Part shown: positions 9,222-18,402 of the stretch, piece by piece | Numbering within the stretch: the first letter of the stretch is position 1 | How the letters are laid out: each line of letters opens with the position of its first letter | Assembly (NCBI RefSeq): GCF_900447535.1 | Contig: NZ_UFXX01000001.1 | Coordinates: 372,001-436,000 of the forward strand | Reading direction: 5' to 3' | Origin: Dermacoccus nishinomiyaensis | GTDB lineage: Bacteria > Actinomycetota > Actinomycetes > Actinomycetales > Dermatophilaceae | Length of the DNA: 64,000 nucleotides | Position numbers and translations under genes: made by a program | Notes under the pieces: generated by a model | Databases searched by the model: none | What the model saw: the letters and a program-made list of their open reading frames with translations, nothing else | What the model was told of the DNA's origin: nothing

Positions 9222-9764
9222 TCAGTGACCGTACAGGCCCGTCGTGACGCCGCGTGCGACGGTCTGGAAGACGGCGTTGAAGCTGAGGACGGCGGGCGTG
9301 ACCGAGTCGTCGATCGCGAGAGGGTCACCCTCGATCGCGTGGACCGCGAACATGTATCGGTGCTTGCCGTCACCTCCGGGCGGGCACGGCCCCATCCAGC
9401 CCTTGACGCCGCCATCACCGGCGACGTGGAAGGCGCCCTCGGGCAACGCGGCGTCACCCGATCCGGCGCCCTCGGCGAGTTCGGTGACGTCCGCCGGGAT
9501 GCCTGCGATCGCCCAGTGCCAGAAGCCCGACGGGGTCGGCGCATCAGGGTCGAAGCAGGTGACGACGTACGACGTCGTCGTCTCCGGCGCACCGCTCCAC
9601 GACAGCTGCGGCGAGACGTTCTGCCCGTTCACGCCCCAGCCGTCGTAGACATACGTCTCGGTGAGGTCGCCACCGTCGCTGAAGCTCGTGCTCGTGACGG
9701 TGAGGGCCGGGAACACCGGCAGGTGGTCGTAGGGGTTGGGCGCAGTGGTTCGTTCGATGCTCAT
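9222..9764 (-). CDS. YbhB/YbcL family PEBP (Raf-kinase-inhibitor-like) protein
   Basis: A 180-residue protein of the phosphatidylethanolamine-binding protein family. The two anion-pocket blocks are visible: CFDPDAPTPSGFWHWAI near residues 70-86, and GPCPPGGDGKHRYMFAVHA near residues 128-146. There is no signal peptide, so it should be cytoplasmic. Bacterial members bind small phosphorylated or lipid head groups, but their cellular role is poorly defined. ATG at 9764 is preceded on its strand by TAGGGT (9771-9776) with a 6-nt gap, as in a leaderless promoter. It is convergent with the SpoU gene. Confidence 0.9.
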   Translation of the reverse strand: MSIERTTAPNPYDHLPVFPALTVTSTSFSDGGDLTETYVYDGWGVNGQNVSPQLSWSGAPETTTSYVVTCFDPDAPTPSGFWHWAIAGIPADVTELAEGAGSGDAALPEGAFHVAGDGGVKGWMGPCPPGGDGKHRYMFAVHAIEGDPLAIDDSVTPAVLSFNAVFQTVARGVTTGLYGH

Positions 9765-9819
9765 GGTTCGACCCTACCGACCGCGCCCCAGGATTGAGCG
9801 GGTATGGGCCTGAGCCAGC

Positions 9820-10197
9820 TCAGCGCACGAGCCGGTCGACGAGACGTTCGAGGGTGGCGCCCGGGTCGTTGCTGACCCCGCCGTGCATCGGGCCCGGCTG
9901 GACGATCGTCGAACGCGGCGCGCTGATCCAGCCGAAGCGTTGCCCCAGCTTCGGCAGGTCAGGGCGCCCGGGGCACGGCTCGCCGCGCACGTCGGCGCAC
10001 AGCGAGGCGAGCGACTGCTCGACGTCTGCGGCGGCGAGCGTCGGAGCTAAGGCGGCGAGGCGGGTCGCGTCGAGGTGGAAACGGGCGTCGAGGAAATCGG
10101 CCATCTGCGCGTAGAGCGCGACGCCGACGTTGAGGAACTCCTCGCGCTCGATCGACGGCACGAGACGCAGCACGACGTACTGGTAGCCGACGCTCAT
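9820..10197 (-). CDS. DUF3037 domain protein
   Basis: A 125-residue protein of the DUF3037 family. It opens with the typical YQYVVLRLVPSIEREEFLNVGV block and continues with an Arg-Leu-rich helical region. It has no membrane segment or recognisable catalytic motif. Its start codon overlaps the stop of the upstream HipA-like kinase by 4 bp (ATGA at 10194-10197), so the two are translationally coupled. DUF3037 genes commonly accompany HipA-like kinases. A role as substrate, regulator or partner of that kinase is an inference from linkage only. Confidence 0.82.
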   Translation of the reverse strand: MSVGYQYVVLRLVPSIEREEFLNVGVALYAQMADFLDARFHLDATRLAALAPTLAAADVEQSLASLCADVRGEPCPGRPDLPKLGQRFGWISAPRSTIVQPGPMHGGVSNDPGATLERLVDRLVR

Positions 10198-10982
10198 CGC
10201 ATCTCACCCGCGAACGCCGGCGACCATGCTTGCGGGGCGGCGAGGCGCGCGAGCAGGTTCTCGACGTAGGCGGCGCGCACGTCGTCGGCGTGCGGCATCG
10301 ACTCACTCGTCTCGAGCCATTCGTCGGGCACGAGCGTCAGGATCTCGCGCAACAGGCCAGGGGTGACGAGCGCAGCAAGACGCTCGTGTGCGGCCGCTGC
10401 GGCCGCGGGCGAGGGGTCGACCACCCCGGCCATGATGTGGGAGCCCAGATCGAAGCGCTGCGCCGCGAAACGCTCCGGGTGGGAGCCCTTCGACGGCCAC
10501 GAGTAGTGGAAGTACAGCGCCGCACCGTGGTCGATGCACCACGTCTGCCCGTGCCAGCGCACGAGGTTCGGGTTGTGCGGGGTGCGGTCGATGTTCGCGG
10601 TGAACGCATCGAGCCACAGGATCGTGGCGGCCTCGTCGGCGGGCGGCGGGATGGAGCCGTCATAGGCGAAGGCGCCCGGCAGCAGGTCGACGCCGAGGTT
10701 GAGCCCGACGCTCGCCGTCAGCAGATCTTGCACCTCCTCGTCGGCCTCGTACTTCGCGATGGCCTCCGGCAGCTCGACGAGCTCGAGCTCGGGCACCCGC
10801 AGGCCGAGCGCACGGGCGAGTTCGCCGACGACGACCTCGGCGACGAGCACCTTGAGCCCCTGGCCGGCTCCGCGGAACTTGACGACCCACGTCCCGAGGT
10901 CGGAACCCTCGACGACGCCGGGCAGCGAGCCGCCCTCACGCAGGGGGACGACGAAGCGCGTCGCCTCGATCTGTTGCAGCAC
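10194..10982 (-). CDS. HipA-like / PI-kinase-fold protein kinase
   Basis: A 262-residue protein with the compact kinase core seen in HipA-like proteins. A glycine-containing strand with KFRG near residue 36 could contact ATP. The catalytic loop is AFTANIDRTPHNPN (near residues 150-163), and the metal-binding motif is CIDHGAALYF. It lacks the N-terminal half of classical HipA toxins. No HipB-like antitoxin precedes it; instead DUF3037 overlaps its end. The GTG start at 10982 has TAGGCT (10989-10994) 6 nt upstream, a leaderless arrangement. Kinase activity is inferred from motifs and the substrate is unknown. Confidence 0.75.
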   Translation of the reverse strand: MLQQIEATRFVVPLREGGSLPGVVEGSDLGTWVVKFRGAGQGLKVLVAEVVVGELARALGLRVPELELVELPEAIAKYEADEEVQDLLTASVGLNLGVDLLPGAFAYDGSIPPPADEAATILWLDAFTANIDRTPHNPNLVRWHGQTWCIDHGAALYFHYSWPSKGSHPERFAAQRFDLGSHIMAGVVDPSPAAAAAAHERLAALVTPGLLREILTLVPDEWLETSESMPHADDVRAAYVENLLARLAAPQAWSPAFAGEMR

Positions 10983-11014
10983 CGCGTCAGCCTAGCGGGA
11001 TTAGGCTGGTGGAC
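10983..11014. promoter_or_regulatory. Compact divergent leaderless promoters
   Basis: Only 32 bp separate the kinase GTG (10982) from the plsC ATG (11015). TAGGCT on the minus strand (10989-10994) is 6 nt from the first start. TAGGCT on the plus strand (11002-11007) is 7 nt from the second. Both fit -10 elements of leaderless mRNAs and decide the plsC start at 11015 rather than the GTG at 11009. Confidence 0.5.
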
Positions 11015-11797
11015 ATGGAACTCGTCTACCCTCCCGTTCTCGCCATTGCGCGCAGCCTCTTCGCCGCGCAGGGGCTCAAGTTCACCCTCGTCGGCTCCGA
11101 GAACCTGCCGCGCACCGGTGGCGCCGTCGTCATGATGAACCACTTGTCGTACATGGACTTCACGTACGCGGGCTTCCCGGCGATCAAGCAGCGCCGCGTC
11201 ATCCGATTCATGGCGAAGAAGGAGGTCTTCGACCACAAGATCTCGGGCCCGCTCATGCGCGGCATGAAGCACATCGCCGTCGAGCGCGGCAACGGCGCGC
11301 AGAGCTACCGCGACGCCGTCGCTGCCCTGAAGCGCGGCGAGCTCGTCGGCATCTTCCCGGAGGAGACGATCTCCCGCTCATTCGAGCTCAAGTCCTTCAA
11401 GACCGGCGGCGTGCGCATGGCGCAGGAGGCCGGGGTGCCGATCGTGCCGATGATCCTGTGGGGTTCGCAGCGTGTGTGGACGAAGGGCAAGCCGAAGCGT
11501 CTCGGGCGCACGAACACGCCGATCACCGTCGCCGTCGGTGAGCCGATGACGTACGACGAGACGCTCAGCCCCGAGGAGAACACGCAGCGCGTCAAGGACG
11601 CGATGCAGAAGCTGCTCGACGCGGCACGCGCGAATTACCCGACGCTGAGCGGCGCCGACCTCGAGTTCCTGCCCGCCTCCATGGGTGGCACCGCGCCGAC
11701 GCTCGAGGAGGCCGAGGCCGACGACGCCCGCATCGCCGCCGAGCGGCGTCGCAAGCGTGCCGAGAAGGCTGCGGCGGCGTCCTCGTCGCAGGGCTGA
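11015..11797 (+). CDS. plsC: 1-acyl-sn-glycerol-3-phosphate acyltransferase
   Basis: A 260-residue lysophosphatidate acyltransferase-type enzyme of phospholipid synthesis, acting at the cytoplasmic membrane. The catalytic HX4D motif is HLSYMD (His43, Asp48). The substrate block is IFPEETIS where the family has a GxEGTR-like sequence, and VPIVPMILWG follows. The last 40 residues are charged and low in complexity (EAEADDARIAAERRRKRAEK). ATG at 11015 is supported by the TAGGCT hexamer 7 nt upstream. Because the EGTR block is atypical (EETI), a related acyltransferase role is possible, but the domain assignment is firm. Confidence 0.88.
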   Translation: MELVYPPVLAIARSLFAAQGLKFTLVGSENLPRTGGAVVMMNHLSYMDFTYAGFPAIKQRRVIRFMAKKEVFDHKISGPLMRGMKHIAVERGNGAQSYRDAVAALKRGELVGIFPEETISRSFELKSFKTGGVRMAQEAGVPIVPMILWGSQRVWTKGKPKRLGRTNTPITVAVGEPMTYDETLSPEENTQRVKDAMQKLLDAARANYPTLSGADLEFLPASMGGTAPTLEEAEADDARIAAERRRKRAEKAAAASSSQG

Positions 11798-11845
11798 ATC
11801 CGCGTCGTTCTGGGGTTGTCGGTGTCTCGTGCCACAGTTCGTCCC

Positions 11846-13957
11846 ATGAACGCTGAACACGACACCGGCTTCGACGCCGTCGCCTCCTCCGTGCTGCACG
11901 CCCTGGCCGGGCCGGACGCTCGCCTGCGCGACGATCAGCGCGTCGCGGTCGAGGCGCTCGGTCGGCCGGGCGCGCGCGTCGTCGTCGTCCAGGCGACGGG
12001 GTGGGGCAAGTCGGCCGTCTACTGGGTGGCGACGGCGATCGCCCGCAGCCGCGGCGCGGGCCCGACGCTGGTCGTCTCACCACTGCTCAGCCTCATGCGC
12101 GACCAGGTGGCCGCCGCCGAGCGTGCGGGGTTGCGGGCCGCTGCGATCCACTCCGGCAACCTCGACGCCTGGGGCGCCATCGAGCAGGCCGTGACGGCCG
12201 GGCAGCTCGACGTGCTGCTCGTCTCGCCAGAGCGCCTCGCGAACCCGACGTTCGGTGAACGCGTCATGCGTTCGCTCGCGGGTGATTTGGGGCTGCTCGT
12301 CATCGACGAGGCGCACGCCCTGTCCGACTGGGGGCACGACTTCCGCCCCGACTACCGCCGCGTCGCCGACGTCCTGACGACGCTCAACCCGGCGACACCC
12401 GTGCTCGCGACGACGGCGACGGCCAACGAGCGCGTCACCGAGGATCTGGCGCAGCAGCTGGGGGAGGCCTCCCTCGTGCTGCGGGGGCCGCTCGCCCGCT
12501 CGTCGCTGCACCTCGCGGTGCTGCCGGAGATGACGGCGTTGCAGCGCTACGCGTGGGTCGTCGACCATCTCGCGTCACTGCCGGGCAGTGGCATCGTCTA
12601 CACCCTGACGGTCGCGGACGCCGAGCGTCTCGCGGCGGCCGTGACGGCCGCGCACGGTGACGAGCTGCCCGTCGCTGCGTACACCGGTCAGCTCGAGGCG
12701 GCTCAGCGAGAACAGCTCGAGGATGATCTGCGCCACAACCGTGTCAAGGCGCTGATCGCGACGTCAGCGCTCGGGATGGGCTACGACAAGCCCGACCTCG
12801 GTTTCGTCGTCCACCTCGGCGCGCCGGCGTCACCGGTGTCGTACTACCAGCACATCGGGCGAGCGGGCCGTGCCATCGACTCTGCCGTCGTCGCGCTGCT
12901 GCCCGCCGCGGGCGACGAGAACATCTGGGAGTACTTCGCGACGGCGACGATCCCGAAGAAGGAGCAGGTCGCGACGCTCCTGACCGCACTGCAGGCCGCG
13001 GCCGAGCCGATGAGCGTCGTGGCCCTCGACGCGGAGACGGGCCTGCGACGCAACCGGGTCGAGCTGCTGCTCAAGCAACTCGCCGTCGACGGCGTCGTCG
13101 AGCGCACCCCCGACGGCTGGCGTGCCACCGGCGTCGAGTGGAGCTTCGACGAGGAGCACTACGCGGGCGTCATCGCGACGCGGGAGCGCGAGGCCGACAT
13201 CATGCGCCGCTACATCGCCGGCGCCCAGTGCCTCATGAAGCTTCTGCGCACGGCCCTCGACGACCCCGAGGCCGCCGACTGCGGCCAGTGCTCGGTCTGC
13301 CTGGGCCACCTGCCCGAGCCGCTGACGACGGACATCAACCCCGCGACGCTCGAACGCATCGCGGCGGTGCTGCGCGCCGAGACCAACACCCTCGAACCGC
13401 GCAAGATGTGGCCCGGTGGCGCGTTCGGCACCCGCGGGCGCATCCCCGCGAACCTCGCCGCCGACCCCGGGCGGGTGCTCATCCACGCCGACGCAGCCGA
13501 GTGGGAGGACGAGCGGCGAGAGGATCGGCGCGCCCAGGGCACGCAGGAGGCGTCGCAGGCGCTGCAGGAATCCGCGGTGCGCGTGCTCGCGGCCTGGTCG
13601 AAGACGTGGCGCCAGCGCCCCTCATGCATCGTCGCGCTGCCGACGCGGGTCGGCTCGGGCGAGGTCAGCACCGCCCGGGTCGAGTCGCTGGCCGCGCACC
13701 TCGGCGCCGCGGGCAAGCTGCCGCACACGACGTGGAACGTCGTGCCGCCCAACGTCGGCGATGCCTCGGGCGCCGAGGTGGCGACCGCGTGGCGCGAAGC
13801 CCTCGCCGGGAGCGCTCCGCAGGTCGCGGGAGCGAGCGTCCTGCTCGTCGTCGACACCTCGTCGACGACGTGGGAGCCCACCGTCGCCGCGGCCGCGCTA
13901 CGCGAGGCGGGCGCCGTCTGCGTCCTGCCGCTGCTGGTCCACCGAAGCGTCGGATGA
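11846..13957 (+). CDS. RecQ family ATP-dependent DNA helicase with C-terminal extension
   Basis: A 703-residue SF2 helicase. Walker A is QATGWGKS (residues 49-56), motif II is DEAH (154-157) followed by LSDWGHDFRPDYRR, and motif VI is YQHIGRAGRA. A Cys cluster in the RecQ zinc position (a Cys followed by CGQCSVC) lies near residues 465-485. The last roughly 150 residues form an additional domain with SVLLVVDTSST, resembling a phosphoribosyltransferase-like fold as in other actinobacterial RecQ-like proteins. It probably unwinds DNA at repair or recombination intermediates. It starts 48 bp after plsC. Confidence 0.88.
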   Translation: MNAEHDTGFDAVASSVLHALAGPDARLRDDQRVAVEALGRPGARVVVVQATGWGKSAVYWVATAIARSRGAGPTLVVSPLLSLMRDQVAAAERAGLRAAAIHSGNLDAWGAIEQAVTAGQLDVLLVSPERLANPTFGERVMRSLAGDLGLLVIDEAHALSDWGHDFRPDYRRVADVLTTLNPATPVLATTATANERVTEDLAQQLGEASLVLRGPLARSSLHLAVLPEMTALQRYAWVVDHLASLPGSGIVYTLTVADAERLAAAVTAAHGDELPVAAYTGQLEAAQREQLEDDLRHNRVKALIATSALGMGYDKPDLGFVVHLGAPASPVSYYQHIGRAGRAIDSAVVALLPAAGDENIWEYFATATIPKKEQVATLLTALQAAAEPMSVVALDAETGLRRNRVELLLKQLAVDGVVERTPDGWRATGVEWSFDEEHYAGVIATREREADIMRRYIAGAQCLMKLLRTALDDPEAADCGQCSVCLGHLPEPLTTDINPATLERIAAVLRAETNTLEPRKMWPGGAFGTRGRIPANLAADPGRVLIHADAAEWEDERREDRRAQGTQEASQALQESAVRVLAAWSKTWRQRPSCIVALPTRVGSGEVSTARVESLAAHLGAAGKLPHTTWNVVPPNVGDASGAEVATAWREALAGSAPQVAGASVLLVVDTSSTTWEPTVAAAALREAGAVCVLPLLVHRSVG

Positions 13958-13986
13958 CCTCCTGCCCGGGGCCTAGAGTTGGAGTC

Positions 13987-15033
13987 ATGCGCGCACTCAC
14001 CGTCCTGCCCCTGAGCAAGGATTCCCTCGCCGTCACCGACATGCCCGACCCGACGCCCGGGCCCGGCGACCTGCTCGTCGAGGGCATCGCCCTCGGCGTG
14101 TGCGGCACCGACCACGAGATCGCCGACGGTGCCTACGGCTGGGCGCCCGAGGGCGCCGAGCGCCTCGTCCTCGGCCACGAGTCGCTCGGGCGCGTCCTGC
14201 AGGCTCCCGAGGGCTCCGACTTCGCCGAGGGCGACCTCGTCGTCGGCATCGTCCGCATGCCCGACACCGTGCCGTGCGTCGCGTGCGCCGCGGGGGAGTG
14301 GGACATGTGCCGCAACGGCGAGTACACCGAGCACGGCATCAAGCAGATCCACGGGTTCGGTTCGCAGCGCTGGAGCATCCCCGCCGACCACGCCGTCAAG
14401 CTCGACCCGTCGCTGGAGAAGGTCGGCGTGCTGCTCGAGCCGACGACCGTCGTGACGAAGGCCTGGGAGCAGGTCGAGCGCATCGGCGCCCGCGCGACGT
14501 TCGCGCCGAAGAAGGTACTCGTCACCGGTGCCGGGCCGATCGGTCTGCTCGGCGCGCTCATCGGCGCCCAGAAGGGCCTCGACGTCTACGTCCTCGACCG
14601 GCCCACCGACGGTCTCAAGCCCGAGCTCGTGCGCGACCTCGGCGCCACCTACGTCACGGGCGACGTCATGGAACAGATGCAGCAGATCGCCCCCGACGTC
14701 GTCATCGAGGCCACCGGCGCGGTGCCCGTCATCTCGGGCGTGCTCGCCAACAACGTGCCCTACGGCATCGTGTGCCTGACGGGCATCTCCGCGCCGAAGG
14801 AGCAAGAGGTCGACCTGGGCCACATCAACCGCGACCTCGTGCTCGACAACGGAGTCGTCGTCGGCTCGGTCAACGCGAACCTGCGTCACTACCAGGGCGC
14901 GGCCGAGGTGCTCGCGAAGGCCGACAACGCCTGGCTGGAGCGACTCATCACGCGACGCGTGCCGCTCGAGAAGTTCGCCGAGGCCTTCGAGCGCCGCGAC
15001 GGCGACGTCAAGGTGGTCATCGACCTGGTGTGA
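13987..15033 (+). CDS. Zinc-dependent medium-chain dehydrogenase, glucose 1-dehydrogenase type
   Basis: A 348-residue MDR-superfamily oxidoreductase. The catalytic zinc ligands are Cys39 in GVCGTDHE and His64-Glu65 in LGHESLG. A cysteine-rich structural-zinc loop (CVACAAGEWDMC) follows. The Rossmann motif is GAGPIGLLG near residue 180. The family closest by eye is archaeal/actinobacterial glucose dehydrogenase (GDH-theta), which oxidises aldoses with NAD(P); the true sugar or alcohol is uncertain. ATG at 13987 has TAGAGT 7 nt upstream. The stop overlaps the dinB GTG by 4 bp, so the two are translationally coupled. Confidence 0.85.
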   Translation: MRALTVLPLSKDSLAVTDMPDPTPGPGDLLVEGIALGVCGTDHEIADGAYGWAPEGAERLVLGHESLGRVLQAPEGSDFAEGDLVVGIVRMPDTVPCVACAAGEWDMCRNGEYTEHGIKQIHGFGSQRWSIPADHAVKLDPSLEKVGVLLEPTTVVTKAWEQVERIGARATFAPKKVLVTGAGPIGLLGALIGAQKGLDVYVLDRPTDGLKPELVRDLGATYVTGDVMEQMQQIAPDVVIEATGAVPVISGVLANNVPYGIVCLTGISAPKEQEVDLGHINRDLVLDNGVVVGSVNANLRHYQGAAEVLAKADNAWLERLITRRVPLEKFAEAFERRDGDVKVVIDLV

Positions 15034-16460
15034 GAGACGACGCCAGCATCGTCCACGTCGACCTCGACGCGTTCTTCGCCTCGGTCGAGCAGCGCGACAA
15101 GCCGAGCCTACGTGGACGCCCCGTCATCGTCGGTGGTACCGGCCTGCGCGGCGTCGTCTCGACGGCGTCGTACGAGGCGCGAGCGTTCGGCGCCCGCAGT
15201 GCGATGAGCACCGCCGAGGCACGGGCCATCTGCCCGGCCGGCACGGCGTTCCTCTCGCCACGGTTCGAGGCGTACCGCGCGTCGTCGCTCGCCGTCATGG
15301 CCGTGCTGCGCGAGCTGTCGCCGCTCGTCGAGCAGGTCTCGATCGATGAGGCGTACGTCGACCTGCGCGGCGCCGACCTCGAGGTCTCGAGCACCGCGCA
15401 CGTGCGCGAGGTGCTCGAGACCCTACGCCGTGACGTCGCCGACGCAACGGGCGGTTTGAGCGTCAGCGCGGGGGCGGCGTCGTCGAAGATGCTCGCGAAG
15501 ATCGGCTCCGACCTGAACAAGCCGGCGGGCATCACCGTCGTCGAACCGGGCAGCGAGCTCGAGTTCCTCGCGCCGATGTCGGTGCGCGCGATCAGCGGCG
15601 TCGGCCCGGCGACTGCGGCGCGGCTGCGCACCTTCGGTGTCGAGACGGTCGAACAGCTGCGCGCGATGACGCACGTCGATCTCGTCAGCATCTTCGGTGA
15701 GCGTCACGGGCATTCCCTCCACGAACTGGCGCGCGCCCGCGACGATCGGGACCTCACCCTCACCCGCGAGGCGAAGAGCGTCTCGCACGAGGAGACGTTC
15801 GAACGCGACGTCCACGATCGCGCCGTGCTGCGCCGCGAGATCGAGCGCATCGCGCAGGCCGTCTCCGCTCGCTGCGAGAAGGCCGGAGTCTTCGGGCGCA
15901 CCGTGCACCTCAAGGTGCGCCTTCCTGACTTCAGTTCGTTGACGCGCAGCTCGACATCACCGACCCCGAGCCGTGACGCCGACGTCATCGCCCGCACGGC
16001 TCAGCGCCTGCTCGACGGGCTCGACCTCGCGCAGGGTGTGCGTCTCATCGGTGTGGGCGTCAGCGGTTTCGTCACGCACGCGCAGTCGGGGCTGTTCGAA
16101 CTCGAGGCTCCCGTCGACACGCCGGCCTTTCCCGAGGCTGTCGGTGAGTCGTCGACAGCCGCCACCCCCAGCAGCGACGACGCTGACCCCGACGCCGACG
16201 AGGCGCCGTCGACCCTGCCTCAGGAGTTGACGACGCGTTTCAGCCCCGGCACGACGCCGTCGTGGCGCCCCGGCATGGACGTGCATCACGACGAGTTCGG
16301 CGCGGGTTGGGTGTGGGGTTCAGGGCGTGGCCGCGTCACCGTCCGGTTCGAGGGCCCGCTCACCCCGAAGGGTCCGGTGCGTACCTTCGCCGTGGACGAT
16401 CCGGCGCTGACGCCCGGCGAACCGCCGGCCTGGGACGACGCCGCTGCCGCGTCGCCGTGA
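15030..16460 (+). CDS. dinB: DNA polymerase IV (Y-family) with C-terminal Tudor/SH3-like tail
   Basis: A 476-residue translesion polymerase. The palm carboxylates are in HVDLDAFFASVEQ (Asp11) and VSIDEAYVDL (near residue 106). Helix-hairpin-helix (ISGVGPATAARL) and little-finger regions follow. After a low-complexity linker (about residues 365-405), the tail GMDVHHDEFGAGWVWGSGRGRVTVRF resembles the C-terminal Tudor-like domain of UvrD/PcrA helicases. The GTG at 15030 overlaps the stop of the dehydrogenase gene (GTGTGA). The tail may bind RNA polymerase or nucleic acid, but that is inference. Confidence 0.93.
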   Translation: MRDDASIVHVDLDAFFASVEQRDKPSLRGRPVIVGGTGLRGVVSTASYEARAFGARSAMSTAEARAICPAGTAFLSPRFEAYRASSLAVMAVLRELSPLVEQVSIDEAYVDLRGADLEVSSTAHVREVLETLRRDVADATGGLSVSAGAASSKMLAKIGSDLNKPAGITVVEPGSELEFLAPMSVRAISGVGPATAARLRTFGVETVEQLRAMTHVDLVSIFGERHGHSLHELARARDDRDLTLTREAKSVSHEETFERDVHDRAVLRREIERIAQAVSARCEKAGVFGRTVHLKVRLPDFSSLTRSSTSPTPSRDADVIARTAQRLLDGLDLAQGVRLIGVGVSGFVTHAQSGLFELEAPVDTPAFPEAVGESSTAATPSSDDADPDADEAPSTLPQELTTRFSPGTTPSWRPGMDVHHDEFGAGWVWGSGRGRVTVRFEGPLTPKGPVRTFAVDDPALTPGEPPAWDDAAAASP

Positions 16461-16549
16461 GGTAATCGTTAGGTTCTCGGGTCGAACCGGACGAGCGTTC
16501 CACGTAGATTGCAGGTACGAAGTCGTCGAAGCGGGGAGCTGGACCGAGC

Positions 16550-16999
16550 ATGAACAACAGTGCATGGCTGATGTGGCTGGGCGTCGCCCTCGCGATGGCC
16601 GCCGTCGAGGCTGTCACGGTCGACTTCGTGTTCATCATGCTCGCGCTCGGCGCGCTCGCGGGCGCGATCGCGTCGTACTTCGGTGCGGACTTCGTCATCA
16701 GTGCGCCGATCGCGGTGGCCGTCGCCGTCGGGTTGTTGTTCACGCTGCGCCCGATGCTGCGTCGCCGTCTGCGCCCGACGCGCGACAACACCGACATCGG
16801 GCCGCGTTCGGTCGTCGGTCAGACGGGGTTCGTCGTCGAGCCGGTCTCCGAGTCGCAGGGCCTCGTCAAGGTGCACGGCGACCTGTGGAGCGCGCGCACC
16901 GACGTGCGCACGACGCTGCCCCTCGGTTCGCCCGTCCACGTCATCGACCTGCAGGGCGCGACTCTGCTCGTCGACCCCACCACCACCGAGCGGCGCTGA
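16550..16999 (+). CDS. NfeD-like membrane protein
   Basis: A 149-residue protein with two or three N-terminal transmembrane helices (residues 5-75) and a C-terminal OB-fold NfeD domain containing GQTGFVVEPV, with VHGDLWSAR near residues 108-116. NfeD proteins pair with SPFH/stomatin-like proteins in membrane microdomains. The gene lies 61 bp upstream of such a protein, so the two are very likely functional partners. A TAGATT hexamer and a GGGGAG ribosome-binding site precede the ATG at 16550. Confidence 0.88.
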   Translation: MNNSAWLMWLGVALAMAAVEAVTVDFVFIMLALGALAGAIASYFGADFVISAPIAVAVAVGLLFTLRPMLRRRLRPTRDNTDIGPRSVVGQTGFVVEPVSESQGLVKVHGDLWSARTDVRTTLPLGSPVHVIDLQGATLLVDPTTTERR

Positions 17000-17060
17000 G
17001 CGAGCACTCCCGCCAGCGTCCGCGCATCACGCCGGGTTCGCCCGGCCACAGGGAGGGAAC

Positions 17061-18317
17061 ATGTCCCCAGGACTCATCGTCGTCATCCTGCTGCTGGTCT
17101 TCGCGGTCGTCGTCGTCATGCGCACGATCCGCATCGTGCCGCAGCAGACGGCTCAGATCGTCGAGCGTCTCGGCTCGTACAACCGCACGCTGACGGACGG
17201 TCTGCACATCCTCGTGCCGTTCATCGACCGGGTGCGCGCGAACATCGATCTGCGTGAGCAGGTCGTCACGTTCCCGCCGCAGCCCGTCATCACGAGCGAC
17301 AACCTCGTCGTCAGCATCGACACCGTCATCTACTACTCGGTGACGGATCCGAAGTCGGCCGTCTACGAGATCGAGAACTTCATCCAGGGTATCGAGCAGC
17401 TGACGGTGACGACGCTGCGCAACGTCATCGGTTCGCTCGACCTCGAGCAGACGCTCACCTCGCGTGACCAGATCAACGGGCAGCTGCGCGGCGTGCTCGA
17501 CGAGGCGACGGGCCGCTGGGGCATCCGCGTGAATCGTGTGGAGCTCAAGGCGATCGACCCGCCGGCGTCGGTGCAGGATTCGATGGAGAAGCAGATGCGC
17601 GCCGAGCGTGACCGCCGCGCAGCCATCCTGAACGCCGAGGGTTTCAAGCAGAGCCAGATCCTCACGGCCGAGGGTGAGAAGCAGAGCCAGATCCTGCGCG
17701 CCGAGGGTGAGGCGCAGGCCGCCGTCCTCAAGGCCCAGGGTGAGGCGCGCGCCATCCAGCAGGTGTTCGACGCCATCCACCGCGGCAAGCCGACGCAGCG
17801 TCTGCTCGCCTACCAGTACCTGCAGACGCTGCCGCAGCTAGCGCAGGGCGATTCGAACAAGATGTGGGTCATCCCCTCGGAGGTCACCGACGCGCTGCGC
17901 GGCATCTCGAGCGCTCTCGGCGGCGACGCCGGGCGTCCGGGCGACAACGATGACGAGGAATGGGTCGACCCCGGCACGAACGACGACAACGCGTTCGCCG
18001 ACACGAAGCTCGAGGACCCTCAGGTCGCGCTCGCCAACGCGCGTGGCCAGGTCGACCAGGCAACGAACGAGGCGGAGGATTCGACGTCCCGCCCGCAGCA
18101 CCCTTCCGGCGCTGACGACGGTGTGCCCGCCCTCGGCGCATCGGCGATGCCGCAGGCGCCGCGCGGCGCGCAGACGAGGCCCGCCAGCGGGTCCGACGCC
18201 GGTCTGCAGCCCGAGCCGGTCGACGCTCCGCGCGAGACCCAGCAGCAGCCGCAGCGTCAGATCCGTCTGCCGCACCGCCCCGAGCAGGACGGCGAGCAGC
18301 CGACGGGCCACGCCTGA
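17061..18317 (+). CDS. SPFH domain / band 7 (paraslipin-like) protein
   Basis: A 418-residue stomatin/prohibitin-family protein. One N-terminal membrane helix (residues 3-21) is followed by an SPFH domain (about 24-200, with LREQVVTFPPQPVITSDN). A coiled-coil carries repeated AEGEKQSQIL and AQGEARAIQ units (about 195-245). The C-terminal 110 residues are disordered, rich in Asp, Pro and Gln. Such proteins form oligomeric scaffolds in lipid microdomains and control membrane proteases. The GGGAGG ribosome-binding site is ideally placed before ATG 17061. The upstream NfeD gene is its usual partner. Confidence 0.9.
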   Translation: MSPGLIVVILLLVFAVVVVMRTIRIVPQQTAQIVERLGSYNRTLTDGLHILVPFIDRVRANIDLREQVVTFPPQPVITSDNLVVSIDTVIYYSVTDPKSAVYEIENFIQGIEQLTVTTLRNVIGSLDLEQTLTSRDQINGQLRGVLDEATGRWGIRVNRVELKAIDPPASVQDSMEKQMRAERDRRAAILNAEGFKQSQILTAEGEKQSQILRAEGEAQAAVLKAQGEARAIQQVFDAIHRGKPTQRLLAYQYLQTLPQLAQGDSNKMWVIPSEVTDALRGISSALGGDAGRPGDNDDEEWVDPGTNDDNAFADTKLEDPQVALANARGQVDQATNEAEDSTSRPQHPSGADDGVPALGASAMPQAPRGAQTRPASGSDAGLQPEPVDAPRETQQQPQRQIRLPHRPEQDGEQPTGHA

Positions 18318-18402
18318 GCCGAGCCGATGTGCACTCCAAGCGAACGCCTGGTAATGTTCTTCCTCGTTGGAAGGGCGCGAAAGCGGCCGGAAAACACCAC
18401 CT

